DNA of 64,000 bases from Arcticimaribacter sp002477625 (GCA_943846665.1 OX044358.1:1054001-1118000); one strand, 5' to 3'. Numbered from the stretch's first letter, positions 52,579 to 61,281 are shown. Program-made: numbers and translations. The notes: generated by a model from the sequence alone, not told the origin.

Positions 52579-53289
52579 TTGAAAAAGATATTCAAAATTG
52601 TAGTGTTTGCATCGCTTAGCCTCATTAGCCTCCTGGTGCTGTTCTGTGGGATATTTTACTTCACTTATAGCGAGGCGCTCCCAGCGGGCAAACAAGGTGA
52701 AGCTGCCGATCGGCTTGCCCAAAAAATGCTGGACGCTTTGGCTTATGAAGCCTATGAAGAGACTCAATTTCTAGCTTGGTCATTCAGGGGAAAACATCAT
52801 TATCAATGGTATAAAAACCGTGGTCTGTGTGCAGTTCAATGGGATGATGTTGTTGTTCAATTGGATCTTAAAAACCAAGGCAATTCAACCGTATCGGTCC
52901 AGGGGCAGCCTTATTTGGGAGCAGATAAAGAGCTGTTGATCAATAAAGCATTGGCCTATTTCAATAACGATTCTTTTTGGTTGGTAGCACCCTATAAAGT
53001 TTTTGATGAAGGAGTGGAGCGCCGCTTGGTATCTCAAGAAAATGACTCCGATGCATTGTTGGTTTCATACACTTCAGGTGGGACAACCCCAGGAGATTCG
53101 TATTTATGGCATTTGAATGAGCAGGGAATCCCAACCTCCTATCAGATGTGGGTGCAAATTATTCCGGTTCCGGGCATTTCGGCTAGTTGGGAAGACTGGA
53201 TCACAACGGAAAGCGGGGCTCAACTGCCCCGCTTTCACAAACTTCTTTTTCTTGATATAATCCTGGACTCCGTTCGTGGAACTAAGTGA
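52579..53289 (+). CDS. Membrane-anchored hypothetical protein (236 aa), TTG start
   Basis: The frame starts at TTG 52579 with KKIFKIVVFASLSLISLLVL, an N-terminal membrane anchor; no ATG is available before residue 49. The rest is a periplasmic domain: a Glu/Ala-rich helix (GEAADRLAQKMLDALAYE) then strands (HYQWYKNRGLCAVQWDDVVV; GDSYLWHLNEQGIPTSYQMW). Similar proteins are annotated only as hypothetical in flavobacteria. It has a perfect promoter just before the start and converges on the saccharopine-dehydrogenase-like gene. Confidence 0.65.
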   Translation: MKKIFKIVVFASLSLISLLVLFCGIFYFTYSEALPAGKQGEAADRLAQKMLDALAYEAYEETQFLAWSFRGKHHYQWYKNRGLCAVQWDDVVVQLDLKNQGNSTVSVQGQPYLGADKELLINKALAYFNNDSFWLVAPYKVFDEGVERRLVSQENDSDALLVSYTSGGTTPGDSYLWHLNEQGIPTSYQMWVQIIPVPGISASWEDWITTESGAQLPRFHKLLFLDIILDSVRGTK

Positions 53290-53301
53290 TTTTTTATTTT
53301 A

Positions 53302-54516
53302 TTATTTAAACCTAAAGGTTAAACCTGCGTGTTTTTCTAGGCGGTCCAAGAGGGCGTCACCCATTGCAATCGATGGGGTTAAAACGCCACTGATTTCGGG
53401 TAAGGAATCTTTGGCTAAGCAAACTGCTGCTTCGCCTAACATTTTAGACGTTGATCCATAACCAGGATCTTTATCGCCTGTTACTTTTCCTAAGGCCGTA
53501 GATCCATCTTCTAGGGTTGCATAGAATCGGAGGCTGTAGAATCCGTTTTCTCTTTGATCTTGAGTTGGTCCTTCTCCTGGCTTGGGGAACATTCTGTTGG
53601 CAATACGTTTTAAAACAGATCCAGGCTTTGCCGTCATAAGCACTAAAGGAAGTGCAGACAGCATGCCTTTCATTCTTCCCTTAAATCCTTTCCCACTCAT
53701 CGTTGCTTCGTCGTAGCGAAAATCTTTTCCATAAGCATATCCACTCAAGGCATTGGAACGACGTACCACCTTGGTGTTGATTCCCGCCATAATGAACGGG
53801 CCAATCCAGCTGTTGGATGTAGGGTCAAAAATTACTTTTTGTAGGTCGGGTCGATCCTCTCCCTCTTGTTTGTCTGCAGGATTTAAACCGTAGGGATTTG
53901 TCAACACCTTGTAGATGGCTTTGTCTTGCATAGCCTCTTCCAAAACCTTACTCAAACTTGCGTATGTTCCTCCACTTAAGCCGCCACGCATTCCAGCTAC
54001 TCGCATGCGAATCCGTTTTGCACCAAAACCTTTTTGAGCTAAGGCTTCTTTTTGAGTGAAATAAACTCCCATATCCGATGGAATGGAATCAAAGCCGCAG
54101 GTATGAACAATTTTTACTCCATTGGCTTGAGCTTCTTCGTGATGCTTATCGATCATTTGACGCATCCATTGCACTTCACCCGCTAAGTCGCAATAATGTG
54201 CACCATGCGCAACGCAGGAAGCGACCAATTTGGAACCATAAGAAACATAAGGCCCTACTGTAGTGCAAACTACTTTGGTGCGCAAAACCATGGCTTTTAA
54301 ACTGGCTTCATCCTTACTGTCCGCCAAAACTATCGGCACCGAATCATCGGCAACCTCAGCGCGAACCGCTCTTAGTTTTTCTTGACTTCGACCTCCCATA
54401 GCCCATTTAAGGTCGCCTTGGGAGCCGTATTGTTTAAATAAGTAAGCAGCTACCAGTCTTCCGGTAAAGCCAGAAGCTCCCCAGACAATGATGTCAAATT
54501 CTTTTGTTAGATTCAT
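53302..54516 (-). CDS. Saccharopine dehydrogenase-like NAD(P) oxidoreductase (trans-acting enoyl reductase-like)
   Basis: 404 residues. The Rossmann start IIVWGASGFTGRLVAAYL (about 9-26), MGGRSQEKLRAV, TTVGPYVSYGSKLVASCVAHG and HTCGFDSIPSDMG match the group containing saccharopine dehydrogenase-like oxidoreductase and mycobacterial trans-acting enoyl reductase. A lipid or polyketide substrate is more likely than saccharopine. It starts 9 bases after the stop of a DUF1295 membrane protein, so the two form a transcription unit. Confidence 0.85.
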   Translation of the reverse strand: MNLTKEFDIIVWGASGFTGRLVAAYLFKQYGSQGDLKWAMGGRSQEKLRAVRAEVADDSVPIVLADSKDEASLKAMVLRTKVVCTTVGPYVSYGSKLVASCVAHGAHYCDLAGEVQWMRQMIDKHHEEAQANGVKIVHTCGFDSIPSDMGVYFTQKEALAQKGFGAKRIRMRVAGMRGGLSGGTYASLSKVLEEAMQDKAIYKVLTNPYGLNPADKQEGEDRPDLQKVIFDPTSNSWIGPFIMAGINTKVVRRSNALSGYAYGKDFRYDEATMSGKGFKGRMKGMLSALPLVLMTAKPGSVLKRIANRMFPKPGEGPTQDQRENGFYSLRFYATLEDGSTALGKVTGDKDPGYGSTSKMLGEAAVCLAKDSLPEISGVLTPSIAMGDALLDRLEKHAGLTFRFK

Positions 54517-54525
54517 ATGTGATTT

Positions 54526-55476
54526 TTAAATGCTTCGTTCTTCTTTGGGTTTTCCTGGGAAAAACATATTGGTGGTTTGTTGGTGTTTTTTATAATCAGG
54601 GCGTTTCTGGGCAGAATAATATTCGGAAGGAACTGCTCCAGTGTAATAAACCAAAGTGGTGTACATAATTCGAGAAACAAAGAGTAATGCTGCCAAAATA
54701 CCGAAACCAATGAGAGTGCCTTCGTTTGTAAAATAAGTGTTTAGGGAGGGGATTGATGCTATTATAAGCGCATTCCAAACCATCCACTCAGCAAAATAAT
54801 TTGGATGACGGCTGTACTTCCATAAACCGACCTTACAGACTTGCCTTTTTTTACCTTCTAAATAACATTGTTTCAGGAATTTTTGTTTTTGCAAATCCGC
54901 AATATGTTCCAAAATAAGAAACAGAAACCAAAGGACATAGCCAATAATTTCTAGAGGAGAAATGAATTCATTCGGGTTAAATGCTTGTAGCATGGCTGGT
55001 AATGCCAAAAAGGTGATGTTGGCAAAACATTGAATCATGATTTCGTATTGCAGGGAAAGGTCATCGTTCGTATACCCTTGTTTTTCCCAGCGTTTCCGCT
55101 GAAACTGATAGCGTGAAAGCTCGGTGTCTAAATGTCCCTTTTTCCACAAAACCAAAGCTCCGACCCCCATACGCAATCCTGAAAATAAATACATCCCTCC
55201 AACGAGCCAGGTTCGAAGCCAATAGCCTTCTCCTAAAAACAATACAAGCAGGCCAATGCAAACCAACCCCCAAGGCCAGCCAATATCTACATAGGACATG
55301 CGTTTGGTTCTGTATGCCGGGATGCAGACAACGAATATGAAAAGAAGTAATTGAACCCCTCCGTTCCAAAAGGTAAACGTTCGTAAGGTATTACTGAAGA
55401 CGAAAAGTGTAATGCACAATGCAAAAGGTAGGTATCCCAGAATTCGATTGGACTGTTTTTTTAAAGCTCGATTCAT
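54526..55476 (-). CDS. DUF1295 (steroid 5-alpha-reductase-like) membrane protein, copy 2
   Basis: 316 residues from ATG 55476; an in-frame ATG at 55539 would add 21 residues that do not look conserved. Seven to eight membrane segments and the C-terminal signature GLWKYSRHPNYFAEWMVWNA as in the copy at 41584. The downstream saccharopine-dehydrogenase-like reductase follows after 9 bases, which supports a joint role in reduction of a hydrophobic compound. Confidence 0.82.
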   Translation of the reverse strand: MNRALKKQSNRILGYLPFALCITLFVFSNTLRTFTFWNGGVQLLLFIFVVCIPAYRTKRMSYVDIGWPWGLVCIGLLVLFLGEGYWLRTWLVGGMYLFSGLRMGVGALVLWKKGHLDTELSRYQFQRKRWEKQGYTNDDLSLQYEIMIQCFANITFLALPAMLQAFNPNEFISPLEIIGYVLWFLFLILEHIADLQKQKFLKQCYLEGKKRQVCKVGLWKYSRHPNYFAEWMVWNALIIASIPSLNTYFTNEGTLIGFGILAALLFVSRIMYTTLVYYTGAVPSEYYSAQKRPDYKKHQQTTNMFFPGKPKEERSI

Positions 55477-55687
55477 TACTGTTTTTATAAGACATACTGG
55501 ACGGGAGTTTGTTGCTCCACAATCTTTTGTAAGATACAATTAATTATACCATCCTGATCTTTCGCTTTCACGGGAGACCTAACAGCTTTAAACTCAAGAG
55601 GGCAAGAGAATTGGTTTTAATTCGCACAAATTAATTTACCTTATCCCAAAATATTTTTTTAACTTGCAATTAACAATTATATTATTT

Positions 55688-56449
55688 ATGAAAAAATTAT
55701 TAGGATTACTAGTACTGTCTTTAAGCTTATTCAATGCTGAGGCTCAAAACGATGAAACCATTTTAAAAATGTGGTATGGTGAAATAAAAAATACGGATGT
55801 TGCAGAACATCTAGAGCTTGAAAAAGCGTATTTCACAAAATTTCACAAACAACGAATCGCCAATGGAGACATTATAGGATGGGATATGTGGGAAATAATA
55901 AACCCCGAAATCAATGCAATGACTACGACTTACATTTATGTTTCATTGGTAAAGGATTTTGAAACCATCGGAAAAAACACTCCAATTGAAGGTCTAAAGG
56001 GTGTGAGTAAAGAAGACTGGGAAGCCGGATTAGAAAAGGCTATGAGTCACTACATCAGGACATATGAAGTCACAACTTCTATTAAGGGTTCATATGGTAC
56101 TCAAGAAGAAAACGGTCCTTCAAACTATGCCGTGATAAACTATATGGAAGTAGATCCATATCAGACCGCTGCCTATGAGAAAATGGAATTAGAAACATTC
56201 CTACCGATGTTCAAAGACCAGAAAATAAGAAACGGATGGGCCCTTCACAAAGTATTGAATCATTTTGGGTCGGAAAAGCCCATAAACTACATTACAGCCG
56301 ATTTCTATTCTTCCCTTCAACCCATTTATGAATCTCGAAACGGTGCGATAGCGATGAATGAAGCAGATACGAAGTTTTGGAAATCAATTGATGCAATCCG
56401 AACCCTCAAAAAGTCTCACATTTTGAGAAAAGTTTTATCCGTACGTTAA
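55688..56449 (+). CDS. Exported tandem dimeric alpha/beta-barrel-like protein C
   Basis: 253 residues from ATG 55688; signal MKKLLGLLVLSLSLFNAEAQ. The first half has HLELEKAYFTKFHKQRIANG, DIIGWDMWE and TYIYVSLVKDFE; the second has YEKMELETFLPMFKDQK, IRNGWALHK and YITADFYSS. This matches the helix-GW-strand repeat of protein A (43556) and suggests paralogy. TTGCAATTAACAA lies 24 bases before the start. Terminator downstream. Function unknown. Confidence 0.65.
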   Translation: MKKLLGLLVLSLSLFNAEAQNDETILKMWYGEIKNTDVAEHLELEKAYFTKFHKQRIANGDIIGWDMWEIINPEINAMTTTYIYVSLVKDFETIGKNTPIEGLKGVSKEDWEAGLEKAMSHYIRTYEVTTSIKGSYGTQEENGPSNYAVINYMEVDPYQTAAYEKMELETFLPMFKDQKIRNGWALHKVLNHFGSEKPINYITADFYSSLQPIYESRNGAIAMNEADTKFWKSIDAIRTLKKSHILRKVLSVR

Positions 56450-56487
56450 GCTTAAATTATAATTAAGCGTTTTACACCCCTAAAAAG

Positions 56488-56517
56488 CACCTGCAATTGA
56501 TTTGTAGGTGTTTTTTT
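56488..56517 (+). terminator. Intrinsic terminator after exported protein C
   Basis: CACCTGCAA (56488-56496) pairs with TTGTAGGTG (56502-56510) with one G-T pair, followed by seven T's. Confidence 0.85.
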
Positions 56518-56559
56518 AACTTTGATCCTTAGAAGAAATAGAATTAAACGGATAAACGC

Positions 56560-56667
56560 ATGAAAAAAAGAACAACCCTTCTTTTAATACTTCTTTTACT
56601 TCTCCTGTATTTATGGGCTGAACTCGGAGTAGGTATTTTCTTTCAGGACTCTTGGGGTGGGAGTTAA
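56560..56667 (+). CDS. Small hydrophobic protein (35 aa)
   Basis: ATG 56560 to TAA 56665-56667. The peptide is KKRTT then a Leu-rich membrane helix, ending WAELGVGIFFQDSWGGS. Short proteins with a Leu helix followed by AE-L/V-x-VGIF...GS seem to recur in Bacteroidota, which argues for a real gene. It stands between terminators. Function unknown. Confidence 0.55.
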   Translation: MKKRTTLLLILLLLLLYLWAELGVGIFFQDSWGGS

Positions 56668-56783
56668 TCTATGCTTTTTCAATATTCGAATCGTTTACAG
56701 AACCTAGGTTCGTAGGCTCTTCATTTTTATGATTAATCAATAAATTGTATATTGCTTTTAACAAACAACTAAATTTATTTCTT

Positions 56784-57572
56784 ATGAAAAAAATTCTATT
56801 TACCTTATTGGTGCTTCCCTTCATTTCTTGTACGGGACTAACCAATCCCAATTATGAAAAAAATCTTGCTACAGCAAAAAAGATTTTTGTCCTACATGGA
56901 GAAGAAAATCTAGAAGCTCAGCTTGCTCTTTTAAGTGACGATATGACTATGGAGCCTGCAGCTTACGGTATGGGAACACTAAATAAAGAAGCATTTGGTG
57001 ATCTAATAAAAGGCTATCATGTGGCTTTTGATGAAATTAGTTTTGAGGCAAACGTATGGCTACCTGGAACAGATAACGAAGGAAATTTGGACGGAAGTGT
57101 TCGAACTTACGGTACTTGGACTGGAGTTAATGTAGCTAGTGGGAAAAAATTGAATCTTAAGAGTTATCATTTTTTTAATTTCAATGAAGCAGGTTTAATT
57201 CAACAGCAGGGTGACTTTTTTGACGCTACTGGGATGATGAATGCTACAGGAGACAAAAAGCTTGTAGTTGCTGAATTGAAAATTAAAGCAGGGAAGCAAG
57301 ATGCTTTTTTTGCTTTAATGGCAAATGAATCCTATGGGCTAAAGGCAACTAGAAACTACAAAGGGTGTAATTCGCTCGTTTCTACTTTTAACGAGGAATC
57401 GAATACGCTTTTGGTTATTTCGGATTGGGATTCTTATGAAGAATATGCAGCATATCTTACTTGGAGAACAGAGGAGGATACCGAATTAGTTGATCTTATG
57501 AAGCCTCTTTTAATAGGTGGAATGAAAGGTCTAAGAACGGTGTATCCAAATTCAATGTATACGGTGTACTAA
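56784..57572 (+). CDS. Lipoprotein fusing an NTF2-like and an ABM (antibiotic monooxygenase-like) domain
   Basis: 262 residues from ATG 56784; lipoprotein signal KKILFTLLVLPFISC (Cys16). Residues about 20-140 are NTF2/SnoaL-like (LATAKKIFVLHGEENLEAQL, then DLIKGYHVAFDEISFEANVW, then LKSYHFFNFNEAGLIQQQGD). Residues about 155-255 are ABM-like (VVAELKIKAGKQDAFFALMA, and LVISDWDSYEEYAAYLTWR). Both folds occur as separate exported proteins nearby, so this fusion suggests they act together. No catalytic residues can be named. Terminator follows. Confidence 0.75.
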   Translation: MKKILFTLLVLPFISCTGLTNPNYEKNLATAKKIFVLHGEENLEAQLALLSDDMTMEPAAYGMGTLNKEAFGDLIKGYHVAFDEISFEANVWLPGTDNEGNLDGSVRTYGTWTGVNVASGKKLNLKSYHFFNFNEAGLIQQQGDFFDATGMMNATGDKKLVVAELKIKAGKQDAFFALMANESYGLKATRNYKGCNSLVSTFNEESNTLLVISDWDSYEEYAAYLTWRTEEDTELVDLMKPLLIGGMKGLRTVYPNSMYTVY

Positions 57573-57596
57573 AACCAGTTAAACTTTTTTAAAAAA

Positions 57597-57624
57597 CCCT
57601 TCTCAAGCGAGAGGGGTTTTTTTT
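57597..57624 (+). terminator. Intrinsic terminator after the NTF2-ABM lipoprotein
   Basis: CCCTTCTC (57597-57604) pairs with GAGAGGGG (57609-57616) with one wobble pair, followed by eight T's. Confidence 0.85.
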
Positions 57625-57719
57625 ATGGCAACTGCCCACCTACCAGAAAACAAAACCTGATATTGTATCTTATTACCCCTATACAAATTGATGCATTTTA
57701 CACCCTTATCATAAAGCAT

Positions 57720-58829
57720 ATGAAAATAAATGAATTTAAGCTAGAACGCTATTTTGCAAAACACGAATTCACCGCAAAATACTTACTCTCCAGTTCCGAT
57801 TGTGACGGTTATGCATTGCCATATCTGTTATCCCAGGCAACTCAAAATGAATTGGCTTTATGGGAAGGAATGACCTTGGGCTATACGGAAAGTGCAGGAA
57901 ATCCCTTGTTACGGGAAGCCATTGCGCAGTATTATAAAATCAAATCCATAGAAAATGTTGTAGTCGCTACGCCCGGTGAACTGAACTTTATCAGTATGAA
58001 TGTGTTGCTCGATCCAACGGATCATGTAGTTAGCGTTTCACCCTGTTATCAGTCACTATCTGAGGTAGTGAATGCCATTGGCTGCGAGCTTTCGTTTTGG
58101 AAGCCCCGATCGGATGAATGGGAATTTGATCCAGCTGACTTAGAAAAACTGATTCAAAAAAACACCAAATTAATAATCCTAAATTTTCCTCACAATCCAA
58201 CCGGTAGTTATCTAACACAGGAGCAGTTGGACGAAGTTGTTCGCCTTGCCAGAAAACACAACAGCTATATTTTTTCAGATGAAATGTATCACAAACTTAT
58301 TGCTGATAACAGACCGGAAATAGCCCCAATAGCGGATGTTTATGAAAAAGGGATTAGTCTTTGGGGAACCTCAAAAACATTTGGATTGGCCGGTTTACGG
58401 ACAGGTTGGTTGGTAGCCCAAGACGCTGAATTCCTTAAAAAAGTAATTGCATTCAAGGATTACCTCAGTATTTGTAACAGTGCCCCCAGTGAGATTCTAT
58501 CGATCATCGCATTGAATCATTTGGATGCATTCTTACTCCCTAATCTTGAAAAAATAAGCAGAAACATCGCCCTTTTCGATGCCTTTGTTGCTGAAAATCC
58601 CATCCTATCCTCTTTTACTAAACCGAAGGCGGGTTCAACCTCATTTGTTCCCTTGGACATCAAAACCTCTTCCTTAGAGTTCAGTAATCAGCTGGTCGAA
58701 AAAACAGGTATAATGACCCTTCCGTGCGAAATGTTTAACCATCGTGGAACGTATATTCGTGTAGGTTTTGGAAGAGCAAATTTTCCTGAGGTGTTGGAAA
58801 TCCTCGATCGATACCTAAAAACTTATTGA
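57720..58829 (+). CDS. PLP-dependent aminotransferase, class I/II
   Basis: 369 residues from ATG 57720 (the in-frame TTG at 57663 is unlikely). Fold-type I marks are LGYTESAGNPLLREAIAQYY, LNFPHNPTGSYLTQEQ, IFSDEMYHKL and the PLP-binding WGTSKTFGLAGLRTGW with Lys219; the C-terminal carboxylate-binding Arg is in YIRVGFGRANF. The substrate cannot be assigned; similarity to capreomycidine synthase-like and MalY-like enzymes is possible. It stands alone between two terminators. Confidence 0.9.
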   Translation: MKINEFKLERYFAKHEFTAKYLLSSSDCDGYALPYLLSQATQNELALWEGMTLGYTESAGNPLLREAIAQYYKIKSIENVVVATPGELNFISMNVLLDPTDHVVSVSPCYQSLSEVVNAIGCELSFWKPRSDEWEFDPADLEKLIQKNTKLIILNFPHNPTGSYLTQEQLDEVVRLARKHNSYIFSDEMYHKLIADNRPEIAPIADVYEKGISLWGTSKTFGLAGLRTGWLVAQDAEFLKKVIAFKDYLSICNSAPSEILSIIALNHLDAFLLPNLEKISRNIALFDAFVAENPILSSFTKPKAGSTSFVPLDIKTSSLEFSNQLVEKTGIMTLPCEMFNHRGTYIRVGFGRANFPEVLEILDRYLKTY

Positions 58830-58838
58830 ATAAAAAAG

Positions 58839-58861
58839 CCCTCCATTTGGAGGGTTTTTTT
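58839..58861. terminator. Bidirectional terminator between convergent genes
   Basis: CCCTCC (58839-58844) pairs with GGAGGG (58849-58854), followed by T's to 58861 and preceded by an A run, so it can serve both the aminotransferase and the convergent exported protein D. Confidence 0.8.
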
Positions 58862-58881
58862 CTTTATCAACTGTTTTTTTA

Positions 58882-59634
58882 CTAGTTATTCGGTAGTAAT
58901 TCTTCAACTAATTCTAGGTTTATACGTTGTTCACCAAAAATCATTTCTTTGGATTCATTGTACAATTTTAGGTCTGTTGCCCAAGTATCCCATCCAAACA
59001 TTTCGTCGTAATCCTCTTCCCAAGTTGAGTCTAGCTCTGGATTATTGTTTTCAAACGTATTGAATCCAATGTAAGAAACGTACATATTGCGTTGTCCTCC
59101 TGATTGAAGTCTCAGTACAATTCTTGAAGCATCTGGCATCCTCTTGGCAAAAACTTTTCCAATGCGTTCCATCCATCTTCCAAAATGATTTATGTGTGTT
59201 GGTTTAACCATAAAGGTCGTTTTTGACAGGTGCTTGTAAGGAGGGTCGTTAGGATCAACATTGACATCCGCCCATTTGAGGCGTACCCAAACTTGTTTTC
59301 CTCCGTCTGGATTTGCGTAAGGACTTACGTTGTCTTTCCAGTATTTTAATTCTTTTGATGCATCTCTATCAAAACTTTTAGAGGTCTGAAACGGCATAAT
59401 TCTTTCGTATACTCCGGCCTTATCTCCAGTAGTGATTCTGTACGTTACAATAAGGTTTGTTGGATCGGAATTGAATTTTTTAGTTTTGATTCCAGCGGCT
59501 TTCAAAAACTTTTGTTCCATTCCGTCTTTCGCTTTGTAGTGGAAGGTATTCCAATACTCAGCCTTTGCGTTACGTTGTGCAAAAGTGCTAAGTGTAAAAG
59601 CAGATAGCAGTGTAAATAATAATAGTTTTTTCAT
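58882..59634 (-). CDS. Exported tandem dimeric alpha/beta-barrel-like protein D
   Basis: 250 residues from ATG 59634; signal ends LSTFAQR (about 19). The mature start AEYWNTFHYKAKDGMEQKFL and the second half HINHFGRWMERIGKVFAKRM each give an ABM/NIPSNAP-like helix after a strand; Trp-rich segments (QVWVRLKWADV) are prominent. It has a perfect promoter and lies directly downstream of an HxlR regulator gene on the same strand. Function unknown; the fold assignment is by pattern only. Confidence 0.62.
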   Translation of the reverse strand: MKKLLLFTLLSAFTLSTFAQRNAKAEYWNTFHYKAKDGMEQKFLKAAGIKTKKFNSDPTNLIVTYRITTGDKAGVYERIMPFQTSKSFDRDASKELKYWKDNVSPYANPDGGKQVWVRLKWADVNVDPNDPPYKHLSKTTFMVKPTHINHFGRWMERIGKVFAKRMPDASRIVLRLQSGGQRNMYVSYIGFNTFENNNPELDSTWEEDYDEMFGWDTWATDLKLYNESKEMIFGEQRINLELVEELLPNN

Positions 59635-59658
59635 TTGAATTTGATTTGTTAATACAAT

Positions 59659-59688
59659 CAAATATACAAAATTACTTGTTAGTTGCAA
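59659..59688 (-). promoter_or_regulatory. Promoter of exported protein D, with TTGCAA at -33
   Basis: Minus strand: TTG at 59688-59686 inside TAATTGCAAC, spacer 19, TATATTTG at 59666-59659. A short dyad TTGC-AATTA-GCAA (59683-59695) overlaps the -33 box and could bind a regulator. Confidence 0.75.
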
Positions 59689-59716
59689 TTAGCAATCAAA
59701 ATACTCTTTCCATGAA

Positions 59717-60166
59717 TTAAAATCCAAACTGCTTTAAACGTGTTTTTTTATATTCTTCCATATAATGTTTCACAACTTCTTCTTCGGAGTTTGTTTCTGT
59801 AAACTTCTTCCATTTCTTGGTGTTTTCAGAAGGGTTGAAGTCTACATTTTTTATAGTCCAAAGTTGAAGTTCATATAGTATTGGGTAAAGTTCAATCCCT
59901 CGGTCTGTCAAATAATATTCTTTGATCTTTTTGTCTTTTGCGTTTCTTCTGAAGCCAATGATATCATAGGAGGTTAGTTTTTTTAAACGATCGACCAGTA
60001 TATTAGTCGCAATTCCTTCTACCGACTCTTTTAAGAACTGAGAAAAGGTATTTCTGTTTCTGAATAAATCACGAATAATAATCAAAGACCATTTATCGCC
60101 CAAAAAGTTTAGGGATACTGCGCATGCGCAAACCGATTCATCTTTTTCGTATTTAATTTTGTCCAT
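59717..60166 (-). CDS. HxlR-family transcriptional regulator
   Basis: 149 residues with the HxlR winged helix: VSLNFLGDKWSLIIIRDLF (residues about 17-36), FSQFLKESVEGIATNILVDR and the wing YYLTDRGIEL. Cys13 and Cys15 (VCAC) lie just before the first helix; an N-terminal Cys is the redox sensor in related HypR-type regulators. Members respond to aldehydes, quinones, diamide or similar electrophiles. It is followed by exported protein D and preceded by an alpha/beta hydrolase gene on the same strand, which are its likely targets. Confidence 0.88.
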   Translation of the reverse strand: MDKIKYEKDESVCACAVSLNFLGDKWSLIIIRDLFRNRNTFSQFLKESVEGIATNILVDRLKKLTSYDIIGFRRNAKDKKIKEYYLTDRGIELYPILYELQLWTIKNVDFNPSENTKKWKKFTETNSEEEVVKHYMEEYKKTRLKQFGF

Positions 60167-60236
60167 TGTTTTTATCTTATCGTTCGTTTAGTCATTGATG
60201 TAAGAAAGAATTTGAGCTGCTCTAAGCCCCAAATTC

Positions 60237-61175
60237 TTATTCCGATATCACTTCTTCTATAGAAGACAGTAAGTGACCTTCAAATGCTTCTTTATTTTCC
60301 ATATGAGGCAAATGCCCCGCTTCTTCAATAAAATATTCTTTCTTATTGGGTAATAATTTATCTAGTTTTTTATCAAAATCGGTATAGACTACTACCTTAT
60401 CGTGAATGCCCCAAAACAGGTAAACAGGAAGCTCCAAAGAGTCGATGGTTTGGTGAATCTCGTCCATTGTTGTCAAGTTTTTTTGAGTTGAGAGCAACGC
60501 TTGAGCAAAGCCTTTATGGAAAAGAAGCTTCTCGTATTTTTGCGGCCATTCTGGGAACAACTCTGGTGCATAAAAATCTTCTAGTTGACCAGTAGAGCGG
60601 CTAGGATATGTCTCAATAAACGCTGCTATTTCTTCTGGAGAGACAGTCGTATCCGTTTGTTTTTCATAATCTAAAAAGCTAGAAGAGGAAACATAGAAAA
60701 GAGCTTCAATTTTTGAAGCATCCATAGCGGCCATCTTTGAGATGATTCGCCCTCCATTTGACAAACCCGCTAAAATTGCTTTTTCAATTCCAAGTGCGTT
60801 CATTAAATCGAGTACTTGTTGTGCGCGCAATGCATCCGTCTGCGGCAGGTCGGGATTGTCCGAATTTCCGCGTCCAAATAAATCCATCATCACAACACGA
60901 TACCCTTTTTCTTTGAGTGTATTGAATGTTACTTCCCAAATATAAGAGGGGACTGAAAAGCCGTGAACTAATACAACGGTTCCCTCTGACGAATCGGGGT
61001 TAGCCTCTTCGAAGTAGGTATATCCTTTACTTAAAAGCACATATTCTCCATTCTCCTCTTGCGCTACTACTTCTCGAAACTTTTGATTTTTCTCAACCGA
61101 CTCATAGGGTTGGGTATTTGTTGTACAAGCGCAAAAAACAAGACCAAAGAAGAGGGTGTTAAGAGCAAATTTCAT
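60237..61175 (-). CDS. Alpha/beta hydrolase lipoprotein
   Basis: 312 residues with a lipoprotein-type signal (KFALNTLFFGLVFCAC; acylation at Cys15 or Cys17). VVLVHGFSVPSYIW is the oxyanion HG region, LAGLSNGGRI the elbow with Ser139, IHDKVVV probably the acid and EEAGHLPHMENKEAF the base His. It is an esterase- or lactonase-like enzyme in the envelope. The HxlR gene starts 70 bases downstream, so joint regulation is likely. Confidence 0.83.
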   Translation of the reverse strand: MKFALNTLFFGLVFCACTTNTQPYESVEKNQKFREVVAQEENGEYVLLSKGYTYFEEANPDSSEGTVVLVHGFSVPSYIWEVTFNTLKEKGYRVVMMDLFGRGNSDNPDLPQTDALRAQQVLDLMNALGIEKAILAGLSNGGRIISKMAAMDASKIEALFYVSSSSFLDYEKQTDTTVSPEEIAAFIETYPSRSTGQLEDFYAPELFPEWPQKYEKLLFHKGFAQALLSTQKNLTTMDEIHQTIDSLELPVYLFWGIHDKVVVYTDFDKKLDKLLPNKKEYFIEEAGHLPHMENKEAFEGHLLSSIEEVISE

Positions 61176-61281
61176 TCTTTACGTTTTTATGTTATTTGCA
61201 AAATAAAACTAATAATTGGTTTTTTAAAATGTTGATCAGAGGTTTATTACCTTTATTTACAGAAATTTTAAATGTATTCCT

